Shown one piece after another: positions 24,518 to 32,720 of a stretch of 35,254 bases of DNA (positions are counted from its first letter, which is position 1; each line of letters starts with the position of its first letter). The translations under genes were made by a program, and so were the position numbers. Origin of the DNA: Pelatocladus maniniholoensis HA4357-MV3 (GTDB lineage: Bacteria; Cyanobacteriota; Cyanobacteriia; Cyanobacteriales; Nostocaceae); contig JAHHHW010000136.1 of assembly GCA_019359115.1 (NCBI GenBank), positions 1-35,254 of the forward strand, given 5' to 3'. The notes beneath the pieces were generated by a model. It was not told where the DNA came from. It saw only the letters and a list, made by a program, of their open reading frames with translations, and did no database searches.

Positions 24518-24970
24518 GTGAAAATTGTCAAAGTTACTCAGGATGACTTTAATGAGTGGCTAGAGCTTACTTTAAAACTATGGCCAGATGAATCACGCGA
24601 AGAAAGACAGATTAGTCTGACAAAGATTCTCCAATCTCCTCGTGAGGCTGGATTTATAGTCAGATCCTCAGATGGAGGTGCGATCGCATTTATGAATCTT
24701 TCTCTTCGCTATGACTATGTTCCGGGTGCTACTCAGAGTCCCGTTGCGTATGTGGAAGGGATTTATGTAAAAGATGAGTATCGAAAACAAGGTGTGGGTA
24801 CATCTTTAATCCAGTATGCCCAAAAATGGGGACTTGAAAATGGATGTGTGGAACTTGCTTCAGATGCTTTACTGGAAAACACAGCAAGTTATGATTTTCA
24901 TACAAAAGTAGGGTTCCAAGAAGTGGAACGAGTTGTAACTTTTATCAAACAAATAACTTCTTCTGACTAA
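24518..24970 (+). CDS. GNAT acetyltransferase, aminoglycoside 6'-N-acetyltransferase-like
   Basis: A 150-residue GNAT enzyme. The acetyl-CoA loop is E-Y-R-K-Q-G-V-G-T-S-L. The flanking segments match the AAC(6')-I subgroup: W-L-E-L-T-L-K-L-W-P-D at the start, I-A-F-M-N-L-S-L-R-Y-D-Y-V, SPVAYVEGIYVKDEYR, ELASDALLENTASYDFH and the end GFQEVERVVTFIK. The start is taken as the GTG at 24518, preceded by TGAGG; the frame continues to a TTG at 24497. It could acetylate aminoglycosides, or a related native amine in this organism; sequence alone cannot decide. A DUF3592-like gene follows. Confidence 0.85.
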   Translation: MKIVKVTQDDFNEWLELTLKLWPDESREERQISLTKILQSPREAGFIVRSSDGGAIAFMNLSLRYDYVPGATQSPVAYVEGIYVKDEYRKQGVGTSLIQYAQKWGLENGCVELASDALLENTASYDFHTKVGFQEVERVVTFIKQITSSD

Positions 24971-25021
24971 TGCTGCTACTACAAATGTGTGATTTGTAAT
25001 CTTTTGTCTTGCATCTTGAAT

Positions 25022-25612
25022 ATGAAAACTATCTTGCGAAAAATCTCTAAAGTTCATTTTAAGGCTATTGTAGCTAGTGCAGTTTTGCTTGTAGTTGGTA
25101 GCCAAATTATGGGCAAAACAGTACAAAAGTGGCAAAGATGGGACGAGTTGCAGCGCACTCAAGTCAAGACTGAGGCTAAAATTCTTAGCTACCAAGTATT
25201 AGTAAAACAGTCAGGAGGGATTCAGAGTTATCAAATTACGTACGAGTTTGACGCACCAGGTAAAGGTGGTTCACTTAGTTCATCATCTGAACTGCAAAAA
25301 AAGTTGCAGGAAAAGTTTTTTAGTGGTTCTGACTATCGTCTTAACAAGTCTGAAATACCTAAACCAAAAAATGATGATAAACAGTACTTTTCCAAGACTC
25401 AAGTTGTTGAACCAAATTTTAATGCTAGTCCTAATGACTCAACTATTGCAGTCATCTATGCTGCAAACAATCCTCAAAATTCTCTGATCGAAGGTACAGG
25501 TAGATATCCCATTCCTGAAGCTTTTATGATTTCATTATTGCTAGCTTTGGGAAGCTATCTTGGATTTATTGGAGTTTCTCCATGCTTTCGAGCAGATAAC
25601 ATCAAAAGTTAA
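25022..25612 (+). CDS. DUF3592-like membrane protein
   Basis: A 196-residue protein with a hydrophobic N-terminal segment (AIVASAVLLVVGSQIMG) and another near the C-terminus (EAFMISLLLALGSYLGFIGV). Between them the order resembles DUF3592: a strand Q-V-K-T-E-A-K-I-L-S-Y, then Q-S-Y-Q-I-T-Y-E-F-D, then TIAVIYAANNPQNSLIEG, which matches the family's V-x-Y-x-P-x-x-P. The function is unknown. ATG at 25022 is preferred over a GTG 11 codons earlier. It is 51 bases after the acetyltransferase gene and converges on the alkaline phosphatase, with only 7 bases between stops. Confidence 0.6.
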   Translation: MKTILRKISKVHFKAIVASAVLLVVGSQIMGKTVQKWQRWDELQRTQVKTEAKILSYQVLVKQSGGIQSYQITYEFDAPGKGGSLSSSSELQKKLQEKFFSGSDYRLNKSEIPKPKNDDKQYFSKTQVVEPNFNASPNDSTIAVIYAANNPQNSLIEGTGRYPIPEAFMISLLLALGSYLGFIGVSPCFRADNIKS

Positions 25613-25619
25613 TTATAGT

Positions 25620-26960
25620 TTAACTTTTTGATACTTCCTTACCAAACAATGTCCGGTAAATCAACTTATAAATATCTGTATTATCAACCGTATTTGGTAG
25701 TAACTCAGAATTAAACCCATGTGCTTTTGCTACAATAGAGCCAGTGAAATCACCCAAGCCAGCCCAAGCGATCGCAAACGGAAAGCTTTTACCTTGTTTG
25801 TCTGGTGCAGATACAAAGGGTAAAGTTGCAGTTCCTTCTTTTCCATCCCAGGGTGAACCGTTTTCGCCTTTTTCTGGTAAAGGCTGATTGAGAGGGAAAT
25901 CTTTTTCTGTGACTCCTACTACTTCTAACCCACCTGCATCACTATCTGCGGCTGTCACCAACAAAGTATTTGGGTTTTTCTCAATAAATTTCATCGCCAC
26001 ACCCACAGCATCATCGGCGCGTTTGACTGCTTGAATACAACCAGCTGCATGATTAAAATTGCAGAAATTATCACTACCCTCTTCTTCTAAAACCACAAAG
26101 AAACCCTTCGAGTTCCGGGACACTATTTTTAAAGTTGCATCCAACATTTCCGCAACTGTCGGCGCTGTGGGGACATATAAAGGCAAGTTTTGCTGTTTTA
26201 ATTCTTCTTCTGGTGCATCGTTATAAGTATCATCGGCGGCAAAAATACCTAACACCTTCTGAGTATTTGCTGGTAATTGCAAGAGTTCATCGCGGGTATA
26301 AACCACCGTGTAACCCTTTTGTTTGGCTTCTGCGATCAAATTGATTCCGTCTTGGCGCTGACTTTGTTCGGCGGTGGTGTGTCTTCCGGCTGTACCCTTG
26401 GGTAGATACCACATCTCGCCACCACCCATAATCACATCGACTCCAGATAGAACAATTTGCTTAGTGATTTCGGCAAATTCACGGCGATTTGCAGCCTTAG
26501 CAACAAATGCACCCGTCCCCGGTTCATGGATCATCCCAGAGTTGATAATTGCGGTTCCCTTACCTATAGCGATCGCTTCTTCCATAATTGTTTGAGGTTG
26601 ACCAGAAAAAGCAACTACAGGTTGAAAAGCTTCATTCAAACCAAAAGAATCAGCATTTACTTTCATTCCTGTGGCGTGAGTCACTGCACCAGCGTTAGAC
26701 GTAGCAGTGAGTTGGTTTTTCATGTGTCCCAAGTATACAGCCAGATGTGACATCTGATCCCAATTGAGCCTACCATCAGGGCCAAGGTAAAGCATCCGCG
26801 CCGCTCCCCAATGAGATGCACTTGTACCATCTGGATGAATAAAGATCACATTCCCTGGGTGGGAGAAATTCTGGGAAGTGCAGGCTACTAATATAGCTAC
26901 TAAGACAGTGGTAGCTAAGACGATTATTTTGTTACTAAATAACTTGAGCATATGTTTCAT
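25620..26960 (-). CDS. Alkaline phosphatase (PhoA superfamily), lipoprotein
   Basis: A 446-residue protein starting at the ATG at 26960. A hydrophobic N-terminus and lipobox L-V-A-C (C27) predict export and lipid anchoring. The PhoA-type fold is seen in V-I-F-I-H-P-D-G-T-S (metal Asp), TSNAGAVTHATG with Ser aligned to the E. coli nucleophile Ser102, F-V-V-L-E-E-E-G-S-D-N and VTAADSDAGGLE. Several canonical metal ligands differ (for example Ser where PhoA has His after V-T-A-D), so this is a divergent branch. It should release phosphate from organic esters outside the cytoplasm. A set of Pho-box-like octamers lies in the shared upstream region with the carotenoid oxygenase gene. Confidence 0.88.
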   Translation of the reverse strand: MKHMLKLFSNKIIVLATTVLVAILVACTSQNFSHPGNVIFIHPDGTSASHWGAARMLYLGPDGRLNWDQMSHLAVYLGHMKNQLTATSNAGAVTHATGMKVNADSFGLNEAFQPVVAFSGQPQTIMEEAIAIGKGTAIINSGMIHEPGTGAFVAKAANRREFAEITKQIVLSGVDVIMGGGEMWYLPKGTAGRHTTAEQSQRQDGINLIAEAKQKGYTVVYTRDELLQLPANTQKVLGIFAADDTYNDAPEEELKQQNLPLYVPTAPTVAEMLDATLKIVSRNSKGFFVVLEEEGSDNFCNFNHAAGCIQAVKRADDAVGVAMKFIEKNPNTLLVTAADSDAGGLEVVGVTEKDFPLNQPLPEKGENGSPWDGKEGTATLPFVSAPDKQGKSFPFAIAWAGLGDFTGSIVAKAHGFNSELLPNTVDNTDIYKLIYRTLFGKEVSKS

Positions 26961-27048
26961 AGAGACGTGATGGTATGAGGTGTAGGAAGCGTTAGCGGTA
27001 TATTGAAAAAATTGAGATGCTCCCTCAGATGTAGGGGTATAGGACACC

Positions 27049-27080
27049 CTTATACCCTTAACCCCTTACACCCTTTCTTT
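27049..27080 (+). promoter_or_regulatory. Four contiguous Pho-box-like octamers
   Basis: CTTATACC, CTTAACCC, CTTACACC and CTTTCTTT follow one another without gaps. The reported cyanobacterial Pho box is a tandem of 8-bp units with consensus PyTTAAPyPy(T/A). One unit here fits well and two fit with single changes. The array lies 89 bases upstream of the alkaline phosphatase and 13 bases upstream of the carotenoid oxygenase ATG. Similar C/T-rich sequence (complement of 28535-28560) also occurs as ordinary repeats, so it may only be STRR. Confidence 0.4.
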
Positions 27081-27092
27081 GGTCAATTTTCT

Positions 27093-28529
27093 ATGCCTTT
27101 AATTAAAGACAAGTTAAGAAAAAAAGCTTGGGCTGGTGCAGTAGCACAACCAGCCCAAGAATTTCCTCTCACCCCCTTACCTGTAATTTCTGGCACAATC
27201 CCATCTGGTTTACGCGGTACACTTTACCGCAACGGATCTGCACGGATGGAGCGGGGTGGTATGCCTGTGGGACACTGGTTTGATGGAGATGGTGCAATTC
27301 TAGGCATACATTTTACTGATGCAAGTGCTACGGGGGTTTATCGCTACGTCAAAACTGTTGGCTACCAAGAAGAAGCAGCAGCAGATAAACTACTTTACAG
27401 TAACTACGGAATGACAGCACCGGGGCCAATTTGGAATAAATGGTTTAAACCAGTCAAGAATGTTGCCAATACTAGCGTGCTAGCACTCCCAGATAAACTA
27501 TTAGCATTGTGGGAAGGCGGTAAACCCTACACCCTCGATTTACAAAACTTGGAAACTTATGGCGAGGATGATTTAGGTGGGTTAACTAAAGGTCTTACTT
27601 ATTCCGCACACTACAAACGTAATCCGCAGACAGGGGAAATTTTTAACTTTGGTATCACTCCTGGGTTAAACTCCACTTTGCATATTTATAAAAGCGATGC
27701 TAGTGGCAAAATTTTCCAGAAAGTAGCCCATGACCTTGATGGTATTCCTGTGGTGCATGATTTTGTTTTCGCAGGACAATACCTGATATTTTGCATTCCA
27801 CCAGTGCAGCTGAATCTGCTTCCTGCTTTAACTGGGTTGAGCAATTTTAGCGATGCTTTACAATGGCAACCTAGTAAGGGAACACAAATTTTAGTCATTG
27901 ACCGCGAAACCTTAAAAATTATCAGTCGTAGTGAAGCGGAACCTTGGTATCAGTGGCATTTTGCTAATGGTTATGTAGATGATAGCGGTACGATAATTGT
28001 AGATATTGCTCGCTATAAAGACTTTCAAACCAACGAATACCTTAAAGAAGTTCCCACAGGCGAAACTCACACCCAAGCTAAGAGTACACTATCGCGAATT
28101 TGCATTCATCCGCAAACAGGTAAAGTTACTAATACTCAACAAATATTAGATCGTCATTGTGAGTTTCCTGGTGTACCACCCCAAAATGTGGGACAAAACT
28201 CCAGATATACATACTTATCGACTTTCCAAGATGGGACAGATATTACCCAAGAAATAGTGAATGCGATCGCCTGCTATGATCACAAAACCGAAACTCTTAG
28301 CGAAGCAAACTGTGGTGAAAATCGCTATCCCAGCGAACCTATCTATGCAAAAGACGCTGACAATCCAGAACAAGCTTGGATTTTAACGGTTGTCTATGAT
28401 GGGAATTGCGATCGCAGTGAAGTTTGGATATTTGACGCCCATCGGTTAAACGAAGAACCCGTGTGTAAGCTGGAATTACCAAGTGTGATTCCTCATAGTT
28501 TCCACGGTACTTGGAAAGCGAAAGATTAG
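27093..28529 (+). CDS. Carotenoid oxygenase (carotenoid cleavage dioxygenase family)
   Basis: A 478-residue member of the RPE65/CCD family, which cleaves carotenoids or apocarotenals using an Fe(II) held by four His residues. The blocks around the likely ligands are visible: T-Y-S-A-H-Y-K-R-N, P-V-V-H-D-F-V, W-Y-Q-W-H-F-A-N-G-Y and the C-terminal V-I-P-H-S-F-H-G-T-W. The N-terminal signature IPSGLRGTLYRNG and H-W-F-D-G-D-G-A-I are typical. The length fits cyanobacterial apocarotenoid-15,15'-oxygenases, but the exact substrate is not readable. The ATG at 27093 begins the homology (MPLIKDKLRKKAW); the open frame upstream runs through repeats. It is divergent from the alkaline phosphatase gene, sharing 132 bases of regulatory region. 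Confidence 0.92.
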   Translation: MPLIKDKLRKKAWAGAVAQPAQEFPLTPLPVISGTIPSGLRGTLYRNGSARMERGGMPVGHWFDGDGAILGIHFTDASATGVYRYVKTVGYQEEAAADKLLYSNYGMTAPGPIWNKWFKPVKNVANTSVLALPDKLLALWEGGKPYTLDLQNLETYGEDDLGGLTKGLTYSAHYKRNPQTGEIFNFGITPGLNSTLHIYKSDASGKIFQKVAHDLDGIPVVHDFVFAGQYLIFCIPPVQLNLLPALTGLSNFSDALQWQPSKGTQILVIDRETLKIISRSEAEPWYQWHFANGYVDDSGTIIVDIARYKDFQTNEYLKEVPTGETHTQAKSTLSRICIHPQTGKVTNTQQILDRHCEFPGVPPQNVGQNSRYTYLSTFQDGTDITQEIVNAIACYDHKTETLSEANCGENRYPSEPIYAKDADNPEQAWILTVVYDGNCDRSEVWIFDAHRLNEEPVCKLELPSVIPHSFHGTWKAKD

Positions 28530-28635
28530 GAAGGTAAGGGGTGTAGGAGTGTGGGGGTGTAAGGAGATAAGGGAAGGGAGAAAATAGAAAACCAACCATT
28601 GATATCAGGTTCGCTTGATTAGTTAATAATTCCCT

Positions 28636-28883
28636 TTGAACCCCACCCCCAACCCCTCCCCGCGTGCGGGGAGGGGTGGCGAAGCCGCTTTCAAGGGTAG
28701 GGGTTTTAAAATCTCGAAAATAGTTGATAAAATTCTCAATTGCTTAACGTGGTTTGGTTGTTTCAGGATTTTTAAATCGGCTGAAATAGTCAAAAAATGA
28801 CCGAATACAAAATCCCTACCCTTGAAAGCCCCCAACCCCTCCCCGCGTGCGGGGAGGGGTGGCGAAGCCGGGGTGGGGTTCAA
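28636..28883. mobile_element. 248-bp nested inverted/direct repeat element (MITE-like)
   Basis: The ends are a perfect 14-bp inverted repeat (TTGAACCCCACCCC at 28636-28649, GGGGTGGGGTTCAA at 28870-28883). Inside are two identical 41-bp direct repeats (28646-28686 and 28829-28869) containing the palindrome CCCCGCGTGCGGGG. Between these lies an inner perfect 16-bp inverted repeat (GCTTTCAAGGGTAGGG at 28687-28702 and its complement at 28814-28829). A minus-strand frame runs through it, giving P-P-L-P-A-R-G-E-G-L-G twice; this is repeat sequence and not a gene. It sits between the carotenoid oxygenase and the polysaccharide cluster, which end convergently. Confidence 0.8.
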
Positions 28884-28904
28884 TGAAAATGAGTACAGAC
28901 GCGA

Positions 28905-30077
28905 TTAATCGCATCTATAAATTTGTTGGTATGCTTGGATGGTTTGACGAGCGATCGCATCCCAACTATAGTTTTGCAATGCATATTCTTTAGCGTTTAA
29001 TCCCCGTCGTTGACATTCCGCAGGATTTTGCAAAGCGGTACGCAGTGACTCAGTGAGTGCTTGCACATCTGTTGTAGTTACCCATCCCGACTGGCTTTCT
29101 TGGACTTGTTGACAAATATGCACTTGATCGGAAATGACTACAGGTGTTCCTGCTACCATTGCTTCAGCGACAGCAATACCAAAGTTTTCGTAGTAGGAAG
29201 GTAAAACAAATAAATCAGCTGCTTGTAGCAGACTAGATTTTAATTCCCCTGTGACAAAACCAGTAATTGTAGTGTGCGATCGCAAAGTAGAATGATCTAT
29301 CTGTGATGTAATTTTGTTCTCATAATCTGGCTCTTGCGGGTTTGTTCCAGCTAAAACAAAGTGAAAATTTAACCCTGCAACTAAAAGGTTTTCCAAAGCT
29401 GGAATCAACAAATTCAAACCTTTTTTTTTATCAATTCGCGACATAAACAGCACTAACGGGATATCATCATCAATACCCAATTGATTACGTATGCTTTCGT
29501 GATTTTCTTGGGAAGGAATCACACCCAATTGCATCACCAAATCTCGTGTTTTCACTCCGAATCTTTCGGAAATTTGCGCTTCTTGAACACTAGTAAAATG
29601 AAGTGCAGCAGCACCAGCGATATTATCACGCTCTAATATTGCAGCATAAATTTGTTTCAGATATCTTTTTTTTTGTAAATCGGCTGGGTCAAGAGTACCT
29701 AAAGGACGCAAAATATAAGGCAGTTTTCGATAACGACAAATTGCCGCAGCAACACTACTTATAGGAGAGAATAAAGCATGAATGTGTGCTAAATCAAATT
29801 CTTGAGCATAGCGATTTAACCACTTGCATAAATCAAGAGAAAATTTGTAGCGACGAAAAGGGGCGCAACGAAAATAAATTATTTCATAACCATCTTTTTG
29901 AATGGGAGTATTTAAATTAACATCTAAAGGTTTTTGACCATGATCACCATTACTATTAGTTGTCAAAATAGTAACTTTCACACCTTCTTTTGCTAAAGCT
30001 GGGGCTAATCCTAGTACCATTTGACTTGGACCGCCGTAAATTAGGGAAATAGAGGGAACTATTTGGAGAATATGCAT
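28905..30077 (-). CDS. Glycosyltransferase family 4
   Basis: A 390-residue GT-B retaining glycosyltransferase. The N-terminus (MHILQIVPSISLIYGGPSQM) has the acceptor-side G-G-P motif, V-L-F-M-S-R-I-D-K-K-K-G-L opens the nucleotide-sugar domain, and PSYYENFGIAVAEAMVAGTP is the E-x7-E donor-binding motif. The ATG at 30077 is preferred over an upstream start because homology begins there. It should add a sugar to a growing polysaccharide or lipid-linked chain. It is the last gene of a minus-strand cluster with another GT4, a GT2, a phosphotransferase and a polymerase-like membrane protein. Confidence 0.92.
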   Translation of the reverse strand: MHILQIVPSISLIYGGPSQMVLGLAPALAKEGVKVTILTTNSNGDHGQKPLDVNLNTPIQKDGYEIIYFRCAPFRRYKFSLDLCKWLNRYAQEFDLAHIHALFSPISSVAAAICRYRKLPYILRPLGTLDPADLQKKRYLKQIYAAILERDNIAGAAALHFTSVQEAQISERFGVKTRDLVMQLGVIPSQENHESIRNQLGIDDDIPLVLFMSRIDKKKGLNLLIPALENLLVAGLNFHFVLAGTNPQEPDYENKITSQIDHSTLRSHTTITGFVTGELKSSLLQAADLFVLPSYYENFGIAVAEAMVAGTPVVISDQVHICQQVQESQSGWVTTTDVQALTESLRTALQNPAECQRRGLNAKEYALQNYSWDAIARQTIQAYQQIYRCD

Positions 30078-30125
30078 TTTGTTAGTTAAAGGGTATTTAT
30101 AAAATAAAGATAAAATTACTGTAGG

Positions 30126-30190
30126 GTGCATTAGGCGCATTTTTTGATCTAAATTTTTCGCGATAAATATAATAAAAGCGCCTAACGCAC
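30126..30190. repeat. GTGCATTAGGCG inverted repeat (REP-like)
   Basis: GTGCATTAGGCGCATTTTT (30126-30144) and AAAAGCGCCTAACGCAC (30174-30190) are near-perfect inverse complements, separated by about 30 AT-rich bases. It fills the spacer between the GT4 and phosphotransferase genes. This repeat type is common in cyanobacteria. Confidence 0.7.
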
Positions 30191-30221
30191 GCCGATAACA
30201 TAGTGCTTAAGATTTACTAGT

Positions 30222-31304
30222 CTACTCTTTCCACAAATCAGAGCATTGTAAATCAAAAAAGGCTGTCATTGACTTTTGCAATTGTGGAAGCCATACCCAT
30301 TTCATTTTTTGGCGCTGTTCATCTAAAACACACCATTGTGTAGCAACATAGATACTTTGAACAGCAGCAAGTTTATAATTATAAATTAGTTGTTCCCATG
30401 CATATCCTGTCACGCCAAAAGATATTAAATTATCGTGATATTCGTGCAGAATTGGTATTTCAAAACTACGCCTCAAATTAGTTTCCCACCAATGCACCAT
30501 CATATATGCAATATCGCTTACTCCCAGCCAAGTTGTAAGCGACCAATCAAATGGTTGGCGGTCAATTAAATAAGTTTTACCATTACTATTTATTGGTGAA
30601 AGAATATTACCTGGATTGACATCACCATGAATCAAAGTAAAACCAGAACTATTATTTGTACGCTCAATCATTTTCGCAGGGTGATACTTAAAAATATCCA
30701 TGAGCGCACGTTTCCATAAAATATCAATTTCAGCTTCAATATCTCCAAGCATCGGTAACAAACCTGCTTGAGAATGAGCAACATATCGTTCAATAGCAAT
30801 CTGATTTGGAATAATGCTTCCTATAGTAGATAATTTTTCTGCTCCCCACCAATGAGCATGTATTGCTGCTAAAGCTCTAGCAACAGTACATCCATAATTA
30901 AGTGTTGGTTTGGTTCGCCAATTGTTGCGATGAGTTACAGAAAGATCATCCATCAAAATGTGATACATATATGGGTTATCTGAGTACCGTGCATGATAAC
31001 AAGTGGGTATCGGTGAATCGGCAAGACTGATATAATCCCTCGTGTAGTAATTTACTTCAGAGTAATTTGTGAAGTTGCTATCTCCTGCACACGTTTTTAG
31101 GAGTAGAAATTCTGGTAACTTTCCTGTTGCTCCATTTTCATAATCAATTTTGATTTTTGCGATTTGTGCATTATCGCTATCTAAAAGTTTGATGTCAAAG
31201 TCATTTATCCTACCAGTGAGCAGCGCACCACTTTGAGTAAGAACAGAGTTGAGCCAGTCAAGATTGACTTGCTGTACATTTGTGATGACCTTGTTTATAT
31301 CCAT
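30222..31304 (-). CDS. Phosphotransferase family protein (APH/ecdysteroid-kinase-like)
   Basis: A 360-residue protein of the aminoglycoside phosphotransferase/choline kinase-like fold. The catalytic loop is T-L-I-H-G-D-V-N-P-G-N-I-L, with the Asp as base and Asn as metal ligand, followed by the metal-binding Asp in Y-L-I-D-R-Q-P-F-D-W. The nucleotide-side Lys is likely in F-L-L-L-K-T-C and its partner Glu in N-Y-S-E-V-N-Y-Y. The substrate is a hydroxyl group on a small molecule or sugar, not determinable here. Lying inside a glycosyltransferase cluster, it may phosphorylate a sugar or a polysaccharide precursor; that is inference. Confidence 0.85.
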   Translation of the reverse strand: MDINKVITNVQQVNLDWLNSVLTQSGALLTGRINDFDIKLLDSDNAQIAKIKIDYENGATGKLPEFLLLKTCAGDSNFTNYSEVNYYTRDYISLADSPIPTCYHARYSDNPYMYHILMDDLSVTHRNNWRTKPTLNYGCTVARALAAIHAHWWGAEKLSTIGSIIPNQIAIERYVAHSQAGLLPMLGDIEAEIDILWKRALMDIFKYHPAKMIERTNNSSGFTLIHGDVNPGNILSPINSNGKTYLIDRQPFDWSLTTWLGVSDIAYMMVHWWETNLRRSFEIPILHEYHDNLISFGVTGYAWEQLIYNYKLAAVQSIYVATQWCVLDEQRQKMKWVWLPQLQKSMTAFFDLQCSDLWKE

Positions 31305-31387
31305 TTTGAATTTTTAAGAAGCTGGTGATTTTTCACTCATAACTATAGTAAAGATCAATGAGGATAAAATTTTTATTTGTAATTATT

Positions 31388-31455
31388 AGGGATTATAGCT
31401 CCCCTGCTTCTTTAAGAAGTTGGGGATATGAACACACATGATTCATCAAAACTAG
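31388..31455. repeat. Small palindromic dispersed repeat (copy 2)
   Basis: Diverged copy of the 955-1038 element: GGGATTATAG, CTCCCCTGCTTCTTTAAGAA, GTTGGGGAT, then TTCATCAAAAC. The central hairpin is kept, while the inverted ends are eroded. It occupies the spacer between the phosphotransferase and the second GT4 gene. Confidence 0.7.
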
Positions 31456-31462
31456 AATAAAT

Positions 31463-32638
31463 TCATAAATCAATAATTTCTCTATAAAACTCTAATTGTT
31501 GTTTTGCTAAAGCTTTATTTGTATATTGTGATCTTACTCTTTGATAGCCCATTTCACCTAAAGCTTGAGCAAAATCTGGTTTTTCTATTAATTTGAGAAT
31601 GCAATCAGCAAGGATTTGGGCGTTTCCTTCAGGAAATATTAAACCAGCATCACCAATTACGTGAGGAATTTCACCAGAATCAGAACCAATCACAGGTACT
31701 TTACAAGCCATTGCTTCAATCAGAACATGACCAAATTGTTCTTTCCAACCAATAGCAGTTAATGTTTTAAATTTGTATGTTGTTTCCGATGGTAGTACCA
31801 GGGTATTCATTAAGTTGATATATTTATGAACTTCATCATGAGGAACACTTTCTACTATAATTATTCGGTTTTGAATTTTGTTTTCTGCGGCTTTATTCAT
31901 TAACTCTGTTCGCAAGTCACCACGTCCCAGCAGCAATAGTTTCCAAGGTTTATCTTTTGGCAAAAGAGTTAAAGCTTCTATCAGAGTTAACAACCCTTTT
32001 TCTTTCACAAATCGCCCTACAAATCCAATAATAAATTCATCTGTTTCAATACCTAATTGCTGGGCTAACTCTGGTTGTGGTTGAGGTGTAAATACACGTT
32101 CATCTACACCTAGTTGAGGCATAACTTTAATTGGTCTTTTGTATCCACGTTGACGTAAGATTTCAGCACCGTCTTGATTACCAGATATAATACCGTGGCT
32201 ATTTTGGAGATTATATTTTTCTAATAAAGAAACTGGAAAGTTTAATTTGTATGGTAAATTCCACCAGGTGAAAAATAAATTTTTTGCTTGTAATCTCAAA
32301 AGTTTATTCAAGGTAATCATTTGAGCATAAGCTAGACTTCTGGAAGCTTGTTCTACTTGAATGATTTGGGGGCGGAATTGTCGCATTAAAGATATTAAAT
32401 CAGTACCAAATGTCAATAATCCTTGATGATTTTGACTAAAGTTAGAAATAGGAACAACCTGAAATCTACCTTCTTGGCGATATTCAGTTTCAATAATTTT
32501 GTTTTGTACTCCTCCAGGTTGCCATTTTTTTGGCACTACAACTGTTACTTCAATTTTTGATTCTAGCTGGGATAGAGCTAATAATTTCTCACAGTTAATA
32601 TCTACAATATAGCTATGACTAGCAATTAGAATTTTCAT
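31463..32638 (-). CDS. Glycosyltransferase family 4
   Basis: A 391-residue GT-B glycosyltransferase. The donor domain begins with I-I-G-F-V-G-R-F-V-K-E-K-G-L-L, and the E-x7-E motif is EQFGHVLIEAMACKVPVIGS followed by G-E-I-P. The N-terminus (MKILIASHSYIVD) lacks the G-G-P loop of the other GT4 gene in this cluster, so the two are not recent duplicates. Expected to act at the cytoplasmic face on a lipid-linked sugar. Same strand and cluster as its neighbours. Confidence 0.92.
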   Translation of the reverse strand: MKILIASHSYIVDINCEKLLALSQLESKIEVTVVVPKKWQPGGVQNKIIETEYRQEGRFQVVPISNFSQNHQGLLTFGTDLISLMRQFRPQIIQVEQASRSLAYAQMITLNKLLRLQAKNLFFTWWNLPYKLNFPVSLLEKYNLQNSHGIISGNQDGAEILRQRGYKRPIKVMPQLGVDERVFTPQPQPELAQQLGIETDEFIIGFVGRFVKEKGLLTLIEALTLLPKDKPWKLLLLGRGDLRTELMNKAAENKIQNRIIIVESVPHDEVHKYINLMNTLVLPSETTYKFKTLTAIGWKEQFGHVLIEAMACKVPVIGSDSGEIPHVIGDAGLIFPEGNAQILADCILKLIEKPDFAQALGEMGYQRVRSQYTNKALAKQQLEFYREIIDL

Positions 32639-32664
32639 AAAAAAATAATAATTAATATATGAAG

Positions 32665-32720
32665 TTCGTAGTAAGGACTTGAGTCCTTATTTTTTAAGCA
32701 CTAAAGTGCTTACTACAAAC
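32665..32720. repeat. Dispersed repeat (GTAGTAAGGACTT family), intact copy
   Basis: An uninterrupted copy: TTCGTAGTAAGGACTTGAGT, CCTTATTTTTTAAGCACTAA, AGTGCTTACTACAAAC. It makes a large imperfect palindrome and overlaps the last codons of the GT2 gene by about 8 bases. It serves as the reference that shows the copy at 1086-1268 is split. Confidence 0.75.

Noticed and set aside
1832-28426. Frequent GCGATCGC octamers as regulatory sites
   Set aside because: This is the HIP1 sequence, highly abundant throughout cyanobacterial genomes, inside genes as well as outside; useful for taxonomy only.
28623-28883. 86-residue minus-strand open frame
   Set aside because: It is entirely inside the nested repeat element and contains the same repeat-derived peptide twice; no ribosome-binding site or independent support.
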